Positions 13,378 to 27,140 of a DNA stretch of 64,000 bases are shown here, piece after piece (within the stretch, counting starts at the first letter, position 1; each line of letters starts with the position of its first letter). Source of the DNA: Rehmannia glutinosa. Its lineage: Eukaryota; Streptophyta; Magnoliopsida; Lamiales; Orobanchaceae. Below the pieces are notes generated by a model. It was not told the DNA's origin. It saw nothing but the letters and a program-made list of their open reading frames with translations, and ran no database searches. Location of the stretch: NCBI GenBank assembly GCA_016081115.2, contig JABTTQ020002177.1, positions 1 to 64,000 of the forward strand. Reading direction: 5' to 3'. The position numbers were made by a program, and so were the translations under genes.

Positions 13378-13380
13378 TGG

Positions 13381-13393
13381 TGGTATCGAGTGG
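13381..13393 (+). promoter_or_regulatory. tRNA-Met primer-binding site of A1
   Basis: TGGTATCGAGTGG lies directly after the LTR end and differs slightly from TGGTATCAGAG, the complement of the 3' end of plant initiator tRNA-Met used as minus-strand primer by copia elements. Confidence 0.7.
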
Positions 13394-13501
13394 TTGGGTC
13401 ATTGGGCCTTCCATTTGGATTCTTGAAACTAGATCTCATTCTTTTCAAAAGAATCAACACTTGAGTTTTAAAGCCTTTATTTTAAAAGCAAAGTTATTAT
13501 C

Positions 13502-14640
13502 ATGGAAAAAATCTATTTCGCATTTTCAATGTTTCTTGCGGAAGGTTTGATATGGAAAATTAATGTCTGTGACTCACCTATGTCGGCCCTTTGATGAAAT
13601 GTGGCTAGTGATAGAAGATGGGTCAATCCAAATCAAAAGTCATTCTTGTAAGAAAGGCCTTCTGTTTGAAAGAGAAGATGTACTTTGTGAGGCGGACTTG
13701 CTATGGTTGAAAAAACCTCGTTGTGAATGGACAGCGAAGATCGAAATAGATACAATTTTGAAAATGTTGCCATGGACATTCTTTATAAAACCTTGGATAA
13801 GGTATGTTTAATAAAGTCAAATCTTGAAAACAATAAATAAATTTGGGAAAAACTCTAGCTTTACAATTTGAAGGATCTACAGTCAAATCAAAGAAAATAA
13901 ATTAACTTTTTGCGAGTCTAAAAATTTGAAAACATTAAAATGATTATGGTGAAACTCTGGAGGACATTTGGATGCAGTTCTGAAATCACCAACGAACTTT
14001 CAACTATGGGAAAGGTCGAGAAGAAGAGAGATGTGTGAAAGATCCTAAAGGTCTCTCCCAACAGTAGGAAATGAAGGTCATGGCCTTGAGACATTCATGA
14101 ACCACTCCAAAACATCAAACCATGAGTTATTCTCGACCTCAAAGCATATGAATTTGAGTGAGAAAGAAAGGAACAAGAGAGACAATTGTGCCCAAGACAA
14201 GCGCACCTTCAATATCAAGGAGACAATATGCCAAGAGATTGCCCTAATGATAAAAAAGATTCAACAAGTTCTTACTTGCCAGAACTATAAAAGAACAGGT
14301 GAATCTCGAAGACACTCGGCACCTTCAATATCGAGGAGGACAAACTCCCAGAAGGCGAACATCAAAAGCGAAGCATTAGAAGTCTTTGATAATGAAGGAT
14401 TGTAGAAGCTGACTTGCAGAAAGCAGGATATATGTTGGAGGCTGCAAGGCAACAGGACATTTTTGTTTTGTCTTATCCACACATTCAACAAATATAGACA
14501 TGAAGAGGATGAAAGATCTTGAAGAAAGAATACAAGAAAGAAAAGCAATAGTTGGGCTGTTGAGATTCTTTGAAATAGCCAAGTGCAAGGAACCAACATC
14601 TCATATAGTAGCAAGCAGTTCTCAAGTGGCCGGTAGAGGC
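13502..14640 (+). pseudogene. gag remnant of A1
   Basis: The equivalent ATG in the A3 copy is at 39508. Frames here are broken by small indels, but pieces remain: a VIEDGSIQIKSH segment (13600s), a region with WTAKIEIDTILKML (13730s) and a Lys/Glu-rich part (14097-14405) containing NHELFST and KIQQVLTCQNYKRTGESRR. Gag would form the virus-like particle of the element. A clear zinc knuckle is not preserved; a possible trace lies near 14580-14640. Confidence 0.6.
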
Positions 14641-15759
14641 TTTGATATGCCTCAGAATAACTTAGACTATTAAGAGATTAATAAGATGAAGCCAGCTCTG
14701 CTCGTCTCATTGAGTTCTAGTGATAGTGAGTTGTGACACAAACATTTCATCACCCACATATCTTTATGATTCAGTGCAAAAATGATGAAAGATTTTGGGC
14801 ACATATAAACCTTTCTGACTCTTTACTAAATGAGAGAATAGCGACTTAAATCTCCAAAACTCACGGTGACAAAAGCTGAAATCTCAAAGTCCATAGCTTT
14901 TGAGAATACTAAGTTGAAAGAATTTGAAATTACCGAAGATCCAGCTTGATTGCGCCTTTACTGAGAAAGAAGGAAAAAAAATCTCAAAATGTGATTACCC
15001 GTTGCTAAGGCATCAAAAAATCATTGGATGAACTTATAATGACACAAAAGAAGTTGTGACAAGACATTCAATGGATTTAATTCTGTGCATGAGTCTGGAA
15101 AGTGGTTATGGAAAAATGATCCTCAAGCAATGAGGGATCGAAAAATCAAGCACCAAATGTTGCATCTACACCGCTCGAACCGCAATCACAACATCGCGGC
15201 TTGGATATAAGGGAAAAATACAAGAAGGAAGTATCTTGGCAAAGGAAGAAAGAAACAAGGTGGAAAAAAGTTCATCAATGCGGACTCCAAACATGAAATA
15301 CTCTGTGAAATCTATGAGAGCTACAAAAACCCCATAAATTTCAACAAAGAAAATCATATGATGGGAATGGTAGAAATTACTAAAGCGAAAGCGATTGGAA
15401 CGTAACCAAATGCGATATCGAGTTTTCGAAGACCTATGGGATACAAGCCAAAGTGGCAAAGCCTCAACATCATCATGGTCATTGCAAGACAAAAAAAGCT
15501 ATTTATCGACATCATATGCACCCACACACAAACCAACATGCGGAAATTCCATTTATTACCCCAAGGAAATAGTACTCGGAAACAAACACATAGGCATATA
15601 GATAAAAAGAGACATACTGCCATGAATTTAAAACCCCAAACAATTTGCTAATGTGTGCCATTATGATTATGGAATTGGAAACCTCTTCCAATCGGGATCT
15701 GTTGGTATGGGTTGGTTGGAACACCCTATAGTAACCACGGGATCCGGCAAGTATGGGTA
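14641..15759 (+). pseudogene. Degraded gag-pol junction of A1
   Basis: No frame is open for long on the plus strand, and the apparent frames on both strands overlap and disagree. By position it should hold the end of gag and the start of pol. The only support is location between recognisable gag and protease. It is much decayed, with frequent short indels. Confidence 0.4.
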
Positions 15760-18700
15760 CCTAAACTAATTCCCTTGATTGCGAGGTTGAACAAGCTGGT
15801 GCTAGAAACTGGTATATGGATAGTGGTTGTTCAGGACACATGATACGGAAAACAAGAAAATCTATCATTCAATTCAAGGAAATCAAAGGCGCAAAAGTCA
15901 TATTTGGAGAAATGAACTCGGAAATCAAAGGCACAAGATCCCAAAAGAAAAATGGATTAAATCCACAAATATTGCATATGTTGAAGGTCTCAGCAATCTG
16001 GCGAGCATCGACCAACTCTATGATAAAGGCTACAATGTGGGATTGACATGGGAGTTTCCAAATCCGGATCTTTGAAACAAATGAAATTGTGAGAACAAGC
16101 GAGAAGAACATGTTTGTAGTGGATTAGTCGGCTGCTCACAAACACATGTCTGGTAGCAAATAGTACAACAGAATCAAGTTGTTTGCAATAACAAGGGGAG
16201 TCACTGAACTTCAAGACAATCAAAAGCTTTGAGAGAGTCATCTTGTGGAAGGATTTGCGGGCGACTCAATTATCAAGAAAGAAAGCATTTTGATGCATGC
16301 AAATGGGAATGCAAATTAAATCATCTTTCAAGGGACAAAGCGATTCATAACAACCAGGATATTGCATCTATTGCACATGGATTTATTTGGTCTGTTGAAC
16401 AATAGTATCGGTGGAAAAATACACCTTAGGTGGTAGATGATTATTCAGATATACATGGACTATTTTCATGTGTAAAAAGAAGAAACGCTGCGGTGCGGGC
16501 CCAGTGAGAAGAGTTCTAAATGAGAAAAAGTCAAACCATTATAAATATAAAGTCACGGGAGAAGGCTGAGATTTGTTAATGGGATTATTTTCAATATTGT
16601 GTTTAAAATGTTATTGCTCATGAGTTATCATTGCACCAGAACTCGGAGAAGCGAGAATGGAGTACTTTGAAGAAGGAACAAAACTCTCAAGGAAGGCTGC
16701 AAGAACAATGTTAGTTGAAGTTGTATTGCCTAAGAGATTTTGGGTTGAAGCCATCAACCTTTGCATATTCATAAGAATAGATGTATGATTAACAGACAAT
16801 TGTCCAGACTCCATATGAAATGCGGGCAGGAGGAAGTCAAATGTTGGATATTTTAAAATCTTTGGATATAAGTGCTTTATCCATAACAATAAGGAAAACC
16901 TAAAAGCTTTTGATCTTCATCTGATGAAGGGTATCTTTTTGGGATGCAGTGAAACAAAGCTTATCAAGTCTTGAACAAAGGACTATGGTCCATGAGAAGA
17001 GTCTATCCATGTAATTTTTATGAACCTGATGTGAATGGGAGAAGACATAGATGAAGTTAGGCGAGAAGAAAGAATCGACCAACTATTCAGAAAGTCTATC
17101 TTTGACGGTCTTAAGAAACACTCAATCTGATGAAGATTAGATAATTGAATCTCGAGGAGACAGAAAGTGATGTCAAAGATTTGAATGATAAAAGCTATTC
17201 AAGACAACGGATTTGTAGAGGCATTTGAATCCAGCCAGCTTACTCCAACTAGATGTGAATGGTGAGGAGACCATCACAGAGTTAATTATTAGAAATATTA
17301 GAGATGGAGGTAAGTGCAGATCGAGCTCCAGCATGAAGCTATGTTTACATTTCATTTTACTGATGTTTAAAGATGTCTCAAGCATTTGATGACACATTGA
17401 TTCAAGCTATGCGGAAGAGTTGAATCAGTTTGAAAGGAACAAGTTTGGGAGTTGGTTCAAAGGCATACCCACCAAAATTTTATTAGTACTAAGTGGGTAT
17501 TTGAAATAAGATGAATGAAAGAAGGATCTTGTATGCCAAGCAAAAAGCAAGATTGTAGCTTAAAGGATATTGCCGAAGGAAGGTATAGATTTTGATGAAA
17601 CCTTTGCTCATGTTGCTAGATTAGAAAAACTAGGATGTTTCTTTTATCTTTGCTCATAAGAACTTCTTTGTGTATCAAATGGATATGAAGAGTGCATTCT
17701 GAATGGACTTAAGGAAGAAGAAGTCTATGAGACAACCTCGAGTTTGAGAAAACTATTGGAGATAAAGTCAGCTTCAAAAAAACTTTGTATGGATTGAAGC
17801 AAGCACCAAAAGCAAGTCTGTACATTGTCTCGATTTCTCATTCTGGATTCACAGGCAAGGTTGATAGAAACACTCTTGAGAATTCAAGATAGGAGGAGTA
17901 ATACTTCTTGTTCAAATCTATGTGGATGACATCATATTTGGATCCACAATAAAAATATGTGACAAGTTTTCAGGCTTCATTACAGGAAGTTTAAATGAGT
18001 ATGATGAGAGAAGTGACTTTCTTCCTAGGTCTTCAAGTCAAAGCGGTTGAAAGATGGAACCTTCATAAGTCAAAATATACAAAGATTTGATGAAAAGAAA
18101 TTTGGTATGGAAGAAGTCATCATGAAAGATTCACGAATACATCAATCGAGATGGATATGGATGCAATGGCATGCTTAGGTAGATCAAACCAAATATAGAG
18201 CTCTCGTTGGATCATTGCTCTATTTGACAAAAAGTAGACCAGACATCACATTTGTTTTGGTGTATGTGCTAGATTTCATCTGCACAAAGATATTCCATGA
18301 TTGCGGGCAGAAGATCTAGGTATTTGAAGGATGCGAAGTTGGCTTATGGTATGAAAGGATGTAGGATTTAAGCTAGTTAGCTACTCAAACTTAGACTATC
18401 TTTGGATGTAGAGTGGAGCCGAGAAAAAGTACATCGGTACTTGTCAAATGCTTGGAAATAGATTAGTTTCTTGGTTGTGAAACAAAATTGATATTACATC
18501 CGCGGTGAATTACGAGTACATAGGCGACGGATATTTGTTGTGCCCAAGTTCTATGGATGAGGCAACAATTGAGAGATTATGATATAGAAGAAAAGAGATT
18601 CCAATTATGTGTGATAACACATGTGCTATAATACATTACTCAAAATGTATTGCATTCAAGAGCCAGCACATTGATCTCGGATATCATTTTATTCGAGATC

Positions 18701-18830
18701 ATATTTGAAAAAAAAGATATCAACTTTTGAAATACATCTCAAGCGATAGCGGGTTAGTACGACATATTCATTAAGCCATTATGTGAATCAAGGTTGAACA
18801 ACATAAAAATGAGATAGGTTTGATTGGTAG
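15760..18830 (+). pseudogene. pol remnant of A1: protease, integrase, RT, RNase H
   Basis: Domain order is PR-INT-RT-RH, the Ty1/copia order. Protease: NWYMDSGCSGHM at 15807-15842 with the catalytic Asp codon at 15819. Integrase: a VVDDYS trace at about 16430 and further fragments to about 17100. RT: STKWVFEI at 17490s, a KTLYGLKQAPK segment at about 17780-17815, and the catalytic YVDDIIFGS at 17919-17945. RNase H: CQMLGNRLVSW at about 18440-18475 and PIMCDNTCA at about 18600. Stops and frameshifts are dense throughout, so it cannot make an enzyme. The same order with an extra ORF downstream fits the Sirevirus lineage. Confidence 0.8.
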
Positions 18831-19388
18831 AGTTAGGAGACTGAAGACTCAATCGCTGAGATCAAAGTGAAGAAATGGAAAATCAGCAAAAGTTTCATTT
18901 TCAATTGATAAACATCAAAAGCGGACAATGTTTGTCCAGGGTTAGGCAGCGGTGAGTGATCATCAAGTGAAGAGAAGCGAGGTTAAGTCTCTTGGAAGAT
19001 AGGTGAGTTATTTATGAGCTAAGTGACAAAAATCAAGTCATTTTTTACTGCGTGGCAGAATGTTTTGGGCATTACGTCGCGTAATTTATGGTGTCGAGGA
19101 TGTTACACATTGCCTATGATTGGATAAATGTTATTTTTGCATTTAATGCGGGAAATTAATGTGGTTTCAAGCTTTTAATCTCTGCCGTTGATTATGATCA
19201 ACCTTTTCAAAAATTCTAAAAACCATCCCCTCACATCCGCACTATACCCCAAAATAAAATTTCTCTCTCCTCACAATACACTCATCTACGACAAAGCAAA
19301 GGAAAGTTCTCTATGAAACTAAGCGAAACCACGGGATTAGTAATACGACGTTTGAAGTTCAAGTTTTTCACAGTTGAACTTCCCTAAA
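18831..19388 (+). other. Spacer between pol and envelope-like ORF of A1
   Basis: Untranslated stretch matching 46762-47306 of the A3 copy, including the GAAATTAATG...CCGTTGAT block near 19150-19200. No open frame was supported. Confidence 0.5.
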
Positions 19389-22300
19389 ATGGCTTCAGAT
19401 TTCGATTCATAAAGATGTCTAAGAAGATCCACTCCAGTTCATGGTGGATTTCGATGGTTTAGTGAAACAGAGGAGATGACAAAGCCGCACTAAGAAAGAT
19501 AGTGACAAGTTGGAGAAATCGGCCTCAAGGGATTTCTCCATGGGATTCTCTCATACATACCTTGAAGAGGTAGCTATGCATTTTCGTGCGCTAAGGTTCG
19601 ATGGAGAAGATAAGGTGTCTGTCCACAACAGAGCATCAAGATTGCTGCTGCAGACCCCCCGGCTACTCATTGCCACATTCCTTCAAGTGGGATGAAAAAA
19701 TTCTTGAAAACGATGTTAACTTTGGCTACGGCATGAAGGAAATCGCTAACTTTGATCTCTTGCTAAAGCTGATTTGTTTCTGTGAAAGAAGTCGCTCATC
19801 GAGGACGACTATCCTGAGCCCCGATGGATGTGTGTCCAAATGTGTGGACATGAAATTTGGTAGCTTCAATCGGGTTGTCTCGAGGCCAAGTGACACGCCA
19901 TGGATGCCATCATGGAAGAAAAGAAGGTAAACTTGGTGAGTTCATCTTGACAAAACCAACCGGGCGTCGCTAAATAGACCATAATGATGTTGGTCTATTT
20001 GTGAGGGTAAGGGGTATATTGTGATTGGCCATTTGATGGAGTGAAAGGATTCCCCATGAACATAGAAACCTTTCCGTGAATAAGAGGATGTTGAGCAAAC
20101 CTCTCCCGGGTGCTCGGAACGAACAAATGCAAGAAAAGTGGCCCAGCATGAAAAGGTGAGTCGGTGATCCCTCCCCAGGGATCTTGCTGCGGCCGCTAAA
20201 GCTCCTTCTCCAAAGCTAATTCGAGGAAGAAGAAGAGAGGCAATTTGTAGAAAAAAGCACGCGTGCCCTACGACCATTAAAGTCAAGAACTTCCCTAAGT
20301 AGTCAAAAGCGATACCTACCGATGGCGAAGCGAAAGATACCCGCATCTTCTCGGTCATGAAAGAAAAAAGTTCTCAATTTACGCCTGCCAAATAGAGCTG
20401 CGGCCAAGAAGATGGAAAGATAGTGGAGCCGATACTATCATCGGAAAAATTTAAAAAGCAATTCCTCTTGTCTAGCGAAAATAAAGCGATTGATGAAGAA
20501 ATCTATCTTGGGAAGAAGCATGGTAGTGATCGGCACTCAAGTTGAAAAGGATAATCTTGACAAGTCGAATAACATCGGTCTAAGGAAATTTGAGGTGGTG
20601 CAAGTCCACTTTGATAGATCGAGAGAAGCTGGCAGTGAGAAAGGTCAACAGACGGTAAATAAGAGACATTTGTTGGTAAAAATATCGAAGAAAAAGGGTG
20701 AAACAACTGACCAAGGCAAGGAGTTGGTTATGCGTTCCCCTCGGACGGATGTTCAAGCTGGGGAGGAGAGGGCTCCTTTAGCCCATGCGGGAGGATGATA
20801 ACCTTGTGATGTTATCTCCGCATATCGATTTTACATGAGAAGTTTAGAACTTGGAGGGCCTGGAAAGGTATGAGGCTTGTCTAGAGCAACAATACAAAAG
20901 CACAGGAATTAATTTGAGAAGGAAGAATACCTCCTAGAGTTTTTGGGGAGGCGTTGGTGTCACGCTGCCGCTGCGGATGGCTTCTTTGCATCAACATTAC
21001 GTTTGACGGAAGGAGAATGAAAAGCTTAAGGCTATTGAAGGCCAGGCTATTGAAAGATCAAAAGCCTCATTCTTTGTGCCTTACGAGGCCTGAACATGCC
21101 CAGACATTGTGGTGGTGATAGTGATATTGAGGAAGTGTGTGACCCAGCAAAGAAAAGCTTGAGTTTCGGCAAGTTAAGAGGAATCTAGATGCACGAGCGA
21201 GTATGAAAAAGGAATGGATAATCTTCATCTATTATGATTACTCTATCCATATATAATGGAGGTGGCGTGAACATAATTGATGCTACCACATCCCGTGCCT
21301 CAGGGATTAGGTTCGGAAAGTTGGCGAAGAAGCTAGGAAGGTGATGTAGAGGGCACCTTGCCAAGGTACTCCACGAAGAAGGTGTTGAGACATATGCTGG
21401 GCGGTGATAACTCAATTCACACAAGCTGTGTCTTGGGTTTGAAGTGACCCCTTCTCCCAAACTCGGTGGTCGGGTGAGGAGGAAACTCAAACCCACCCAG
21501 CCCAGAATTCGGGAGGAGAGTTGTGGAGTAAAACAAAGAAAGTTAGGAAGCGAAGGTGAACTTGTGAGAATATATGAGGCCAGAGTGCGAAGCTCAGGCG
21601 GTTTTTTTGTCTTAGATGAAACTTGACTGCCATGCAAGCCGATGGAAGGCTACACGATGCGGAAGGCAATGGATGGAATCGAGGCAGGAGTTGAGACTCT
21701 TGGCCGTGAAAGTTCAATCAAGGAGTTGAGACTACGATGGATGCCACCAAAAACCCCAAGCGGCGCCGTTTCTTGAAGGATTTACGAAGACCCTCTATGA
21801 TCGAGAGTGCAAGGAAATGTTGAATGCCCATCAATGGTTGAGGCTGCAGGGTAATCAAAGTCTGGGGAAGTTGAGACTTCCCTAGGTAAAAAGGTTGTTG
21901 AAAAAGTGTTGACCCCTCAAGGAAGAAAGACATTGAAAGGAAAAATTAGTCTCTCTTTATGATTCTCAAAGAGAACATTGATGCCGATGACGTTAAAGCC
22001 GATTGAGGTACATAAGTGAAAGAAATTTTGAAGAGAGAAGGAAAGGCTCACTGGTGAAGACATGGAAATTCTATTTTTTGCGAGGATCTTTGCTGACCTA
22101 CTTTCCTTCCGCGCATACAGCGCTGGGGCGCATGACCAGTGGAAAGTGCTAGATACACCGTCGAGTCCCGGTGAAGAAACTTGGAACTCCCCTGTTGATA
22201 CAACCATGGTGCGATTGGGTTTGGTTTTGATCTTTGTGTGGCGAGAAGAGTAGTCCCGCAAATGCGGCCGGCCGACTTTTCGCAAAAGCATGATAGCCAT

Positions 22301-23690
22301 TTGTGCGAGAAATAGAAAACATGGAGAATGGATTCGTGACACTCAACCAACGGCTTGGCAATGCTGATTCAAACATCACATGAGATATTCGAGGAATAGT
22401 TTTGAGAATAAGGGAATGGATTAGGCGGTAAGCGAGGCGTTAGCGGTTACATCTTTAAGTCGATTTGCAAAAATGGTGATTTGGGCTCGGTGATGCCAAA
22501 TTCGGTGTAAGAGGACCACATGTTTAAAGATGGATCAATCTCACAAGAGTGACATGGAGGTTGCTCAAAGCTCAACATAAAAGTAAGAACTTGAGAATAT
22601 GGAGGCCAACATGCAACAAGAAATCGGGGTGTCTTTAAAGGCGAGATGAAGGCGATGGCGGCCGAGATGATGGTTCTAGATCTGAATAGGAAGTGGCATA
22701 CTCCAAAATTCACGACAAAAGAAAGACATGACAAAGCAGCAAATTGATCTACTCCTTGGTGGGTAGTCCCTCGGTGGCTCTACATTTTGGCGATGATGCC
22801 GAAAAGGAAGATGATAGCGACATAATGAGGAGTGATAAGGATGGAAGAAAGGGGAAGCAAGCAAAGGGAAGGCGGTGATGAAGAATCCCGCGAAGATTAT
22901 GCTTTGCTAAGACCCCTCGATAAGGTGAAATGACAACCTCAATTCTTAGCCAACTACTAAAGAACTATCTATTGAAGTAAAAGGCGGCGTACAAAGCGAG
23001 TGAACAAGCCATTGAAATTTGAATTTGAAGGTAGGAGAAACGTGCAGGAAGAATCAAAGATATAAAAGCAAGGTATGAAGGTCCCCCAATTGGACTACTA
23101 CAAGACTCCCCATCTGTGAGACCCCCTCGAGAGATCACAATGTTTGATCGAGGATCACGAGGCAGGAAAGCTCAAGGAGGGTTTCAGGCTCTATTATGAG
23201 AAGGATATTTCAAGAACATAGTTCTACCAGGCGTGGGATTTGTATTAGGAAAAGAGACTCTACCTATGCAAATCGGTGATGAGTATGAGTTCAAGCGGTC
23301 AGCCGGTGACAAATTACCCAGCCACAATACACTCCTAAAGAGGAGGGTCGTGACGAGAAGGGAAGGTTTGAGTGGTGGAAGCGTGCTACTCCAGACTAAG
23401 ACCAAAGATGTTAGATATATTGATCCTGAGAAAGAATCAACTACTAGGTGGGTATGATACTTTTGCGAATATTGAAGTAGAAAGAAAGAATAGAAGAGGC
23501 TAGGAGGGCCCAAGCGAAAATGAAAGGCTAACCCGAATGGAAGAAATGCGAAAAAGGAGGACCTGTGCAAGCAGTATATGAAAAGAAGAAGAGGGAAGAA
23601 GAAGACATGAAAATGAAGAAAGCGAGGTGAAGAGATAGCGAGGAAGCGGCCGTGGCGTTGAGGCTGTGAACACCTTGAGTGTATCTTACT
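19389..23690 (+). pseudogene. Envelope-like ORF remnant of A1
   Basis: Starts at an ATG (19389) equivalent to the start at 47307, though the first residues are diverged. Landmarks shared with the other copies: CVDMKFGSFN at 19845-19875, the L/V-N-L-GEFI patch near 19928, a basic middle section, and a C-terminal part with ALQK-type coiled-coil composition (23460-23660) rich in Lys, Arg and Glu. Many frameshifts split it; single open pieces are no longer than about 110 codons. About 4.3 kb, roughly 1,400 codons if intact, long for an extra Sirevirus ORF. Function unknown. Confidence 0.65.
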
Positions 23691-23978
23691 TAGATGTATA
23701 TAAAAATTGTAAGTATTCTGCCAATATTTATAGAACTACGATTCTGTTGTAAATTTTTGAGTTTGAGCTCGATACATTTCTACAAGTCTTCATAGCTCGT
23801 CGTTTGTATAGACATATATAAGCTACGATCTGATGTATAGGTTATACTTTCTGTAAAAGTTTTGAAAAGTATAAGAATGATATGTTCAAATAAAATTGGC
23901 ATATTCTATAAATACATTCTTTATTCTTATTTACTTTCTGTATTTTTTAAGTTTTGACACCATCAATAAGGAAAAAAT
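23691..23978 (+). other. 3' untranslated region and polypurine tract of A1
   Basis: AT-rich non-coding stretch equivalent to 44440-44744 and 51651-51865 of the sister copies. It ends in a purine-rich tract (AATAAGGAAAAAA, about 23965-23977) directly before the LTR start TGTTAGG, which fits the polypurine primer of plus-strand synthesis. Confidence 0.55.
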
Positions 23979-24156
23979 TGTTAGGAAAAATTTATGATTA
24001 GATTTTGATGATACCATGTAAAACTTAGATTAGAAAATTGGCACCCCATTTTTCTATGTAATTCAACTATAATAGATAAGGGTGAAAAAGTAGAGTTGAA
24101 GTCAACTAAGTTGAAGATTACAGAGTCGGTGAAGATTGAGCAGGGGAGACCCAATT
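23979..24156 (+). repeat. 3' LTR of A1, first part
   Basis: Begins TGTTAGGAAAAATTTATGATTAG and follows the 11922 LTR closely to about 24156, where element B1 interrupts it. The LTR resumes at 30704. Confidence 0.75.
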
Positions 24157-25432
24157 TGTAAATCAGTAGCTCCCGATAATCTAGAGGGGAGTGAATAGAT
24201 TATCTCCGTTTTCTCGATTATGCCCTCTTTTGAATCAAACAAGCGAAGAAAGAATAAAGGTCGGGAAGTAAACAACAAGCGTGATTTGTAGAGAGTTCAA
24301 CCCACAAGGCTAATCCTCTACCACAGTATCTGGGATGGATTTTCAAAAAGAAAAAAGATTTTATTAATTACGAAATTAATACAACAACACACCCCACAAC
24401 ATCATCTTTGAAGAGCGCCACACTCTTCTTCAACACTACTTTGGAGATTACAATCTCCTTAGAAAAATTACAATCCTGTTTCAATGGCACCTTGTGAAGA
24501 TCACCACAATCTTCGACTTGGAAAATGCAAATTCTGCAACACCTGAAAAGCACCACAATCTTCTTGCACCTATCACCTAGATCGTCCAAGTGTTCTTACC
24601 CCCAAAGGCATCACAAGGATATCTTGTGTTGAATGATACCCCAAAAATTCAAAGATTTAACTCAGATAATGAATAATACAAATTTGAGTGCAAGTGTAAT
24701 CAATAAATAAAGCCTAGACCCCAAGATGTGAAAGTGATAAGCTAAATTACAACAAGAATAATAACAATGAAGAACAAATGTGTTTTGTGAATGTGTCTTG
24801 TTGTGTTGTAGTATTCTCTCATTGTATTGCTTCAAATCTTATATTTTATAGGATATGATTGATCATTGATAGGCTCTCTTGGAGCTGATTTCTACAAAAA
24901 CAATTGCAATTAAAATCAAGATTATAGCTGTTAAAATCAATCCCACAAATTAGGAAAAATTTTATGCTGCACAACGGTTAAATTTTCTTTGTCAAACCAT
25001 AGCGACCCGATACTATCTGAGAAAGAAAGAACAAGCAAAATACGGCTCGGCGGTCGAAGTCCGACCTTGATCGACCATGAGTCCGACCGTCGCCCCCAAG
25101 GACGGTCTACGACTTTAAGTTTACGAGAAAGCGAACGATACTTAATCTCTTCGAGGCACCGGTAAGCCTTTGCGCGGCCGAGTCGACCCTCGAGGGTTTT
25201 TCAAAGCGTCTCTACTGTTTCTTTCAGCGATCTTTTCGACCGCGGGTTGCGGTTGAACCGCGAGACAAAAGTGTTGTCCAATATTTTATCAAAAATAAAC
25301 TTGAAGAAATACTTTCAGGAAAATTAATGCAAACAATTTAAATCATTTAGGGTATTTGGAAAACATTTAAAAAACATTGTTTTGGTATAAAAACAAAATC
25401 ATCGAAAATCATGATAAAACCATTATCAAACT
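24157..25432 (-). repeat. 3' LTR of B1
   Basis: Reverse-complement copy of the B-family LTR. It carries the complement of a TATA region near 24845-24855 and a GC-rich part at 24995-25265 with repeated CGACC/GGTCG motifs equivalent to the ACCGGTCG cluster of B2. It differs from the other B1 LTR mainly by many 1-4 base insertions and deletions. Confidence 0.7.
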
Positions 25433-26345
25433 ATCTCCCCTGATTGTGTAATAACACGATTTTGAAAATAAAACAATTTACGATTAATAGTCGATTTTGA
25501 AAAATAAAACAATTTCACAAGGTGGGAAAAATAAAATATGCGTTGTGGCGACAACGAAGTAATTCCCACAAAATATAATCACAAGGATGGGAGCATAGAT
25601 TTTAAAAATATTTGACAAGCTACATCAAATGGACATGCACAACAATAGTCAGTAAATAAGTAAGCAATCAACCACTTTGTCGACAAAAACCATCAAACAT
25701 GCTATGGCTTTTACATCAATTGAGCTTAAGTATCCACAAGAGCTTATAAGCTCCCCTATCAACAAAACATGCATTAGACATGTGTAAGATGAGTCCATAA
25801 ACATCATAATGGACTAAGTATGATCCATCAACTTTTGCATTGGCGGCTTATAATAGGAGTCTGACTTATAAGCAAAGTATCAAGGCTTATGGCTCTATAA
25901 ATGCATCAACAAAACAGTCATTGGAGCATGTGTATGAGTAACCATAATGCATCAAATGAACTACCTCAGCTTGATCGATCCCATTTGGATGCGATACATT
26001 TTCCAAAATCAAAATTTGATCCAAAAATCGATTTTTTCGCCCCTAAGTTTTAAAAGCGTGCAAAAAATAAACGTATACCTCATTTAATATACATTATGTC
26101 ATAATTAAACTAGAAATGAGGTAAAAGGCGACGATAAACGGTTGAAAACAAATGTCATGAGTTATCTTTGAGACAAAATTAAACACGTCTCAAATTTTTT
26201 ATTTAAGCAATCCCCTAAAAGAATATTGAATCTCAATATGTTTGGATTTCGATTATGACAAATCATAAAAATTATAATCACCTGGACTTGTTATCCCAAA
26301 AAATATGACGTTTTAAAATTTTGGATATACAAGCCCAAGAAGAAG
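25433..26345 (-). other. B1 internal sequence without recognisable coding
   Basis: AT-rich. On the minus strand it lies between the RT fragment and the 3' LTR, where RNase H and the 3' untranslated region are expected. I could not read RNase H motifs in it. Confidence 0.35.
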
Positions 26346-27140
26346 TGACTTTCAAGTATTTGAAAAATTTCTTTTAACCCGCACTTTAATGAGGGTCGTG
26401 GGGATTGTTTTTAATTGAGCATATAGACATAAATTATAAAAAAATGTCGTAAGATACATGGAGTAATAATCGTAGATAAACATACCTCGAATTTGTTTGT
26501 TAACCCATATTCCTTTCTCAACTTTTGTCCATCTTGATATTGTTGCCATAGGAATAAGATTTTTTCTTAATTCTTCAATACTAAAAAACTTCAAAATCTT
26601 TTGTATACTTGATTGTGAAATATAACCACTTTTTTGGCATTGTTTATCTTGAAGTTCAAGGAAGAAATTGAGCTCCCCCATCATCTTATCTCAAGTTCAC
26701 CGCATCGTCTTAGAAAAATATCTTGCACAAAAGATTCATTAGTAGCATCAAATCAACTTAAATTTGCACTAATAATTAATCTTGCCCTTTTTTTCAAATA
26801 TGAGGAGATTAGATCAACTTTACCTTTTGTAAACCATTTTTGCAAAAATAGCTAAGTCTATCATATCAAACACGGGATGCTTGTTTTAAACATACACAAG
26901 CCTTCCATAAAAATCATTTGGCCTAGAAATTTTTTTAAAAGCCCGGTTGTTTTTTACAAACTATTTCTTAGAATAAAAACCATTTAGAAAGGTGGATTTA
27001 ACATCCATTTGGTAAAACTTGAAATTTTCTTAAAAAAGAATGAAGCTGCAAGTAAGAATGCGAATTTTTCTAAATGTCTCGGGTGCAAATGTATCATCAA
27101 AATCAATCCCTACTCTTTCAAATGATATGTTTGAGCTACT
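26346..27140 (-). pseudogene. Reverse transcriptase fragment of B1
   Basis: The minus strand shows MMGELNFFLELQDKQCQKSG with ISQSSIQK next (26684-26600), matching the copia RT region just after the YxDD box. Further upstream (27135-27000) is a degenerate TRLVAQTYHLKE...LILMIHLHPRHLEKFA...KWMLNPPF stretch that corresponds to the RLVAxGYxQxxGIDFxxTFAPVARLxxI...MDVKSAFLNG region. The YVDD box itself falls in a poorly preserved part and was not found. Confidence 0.6.
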
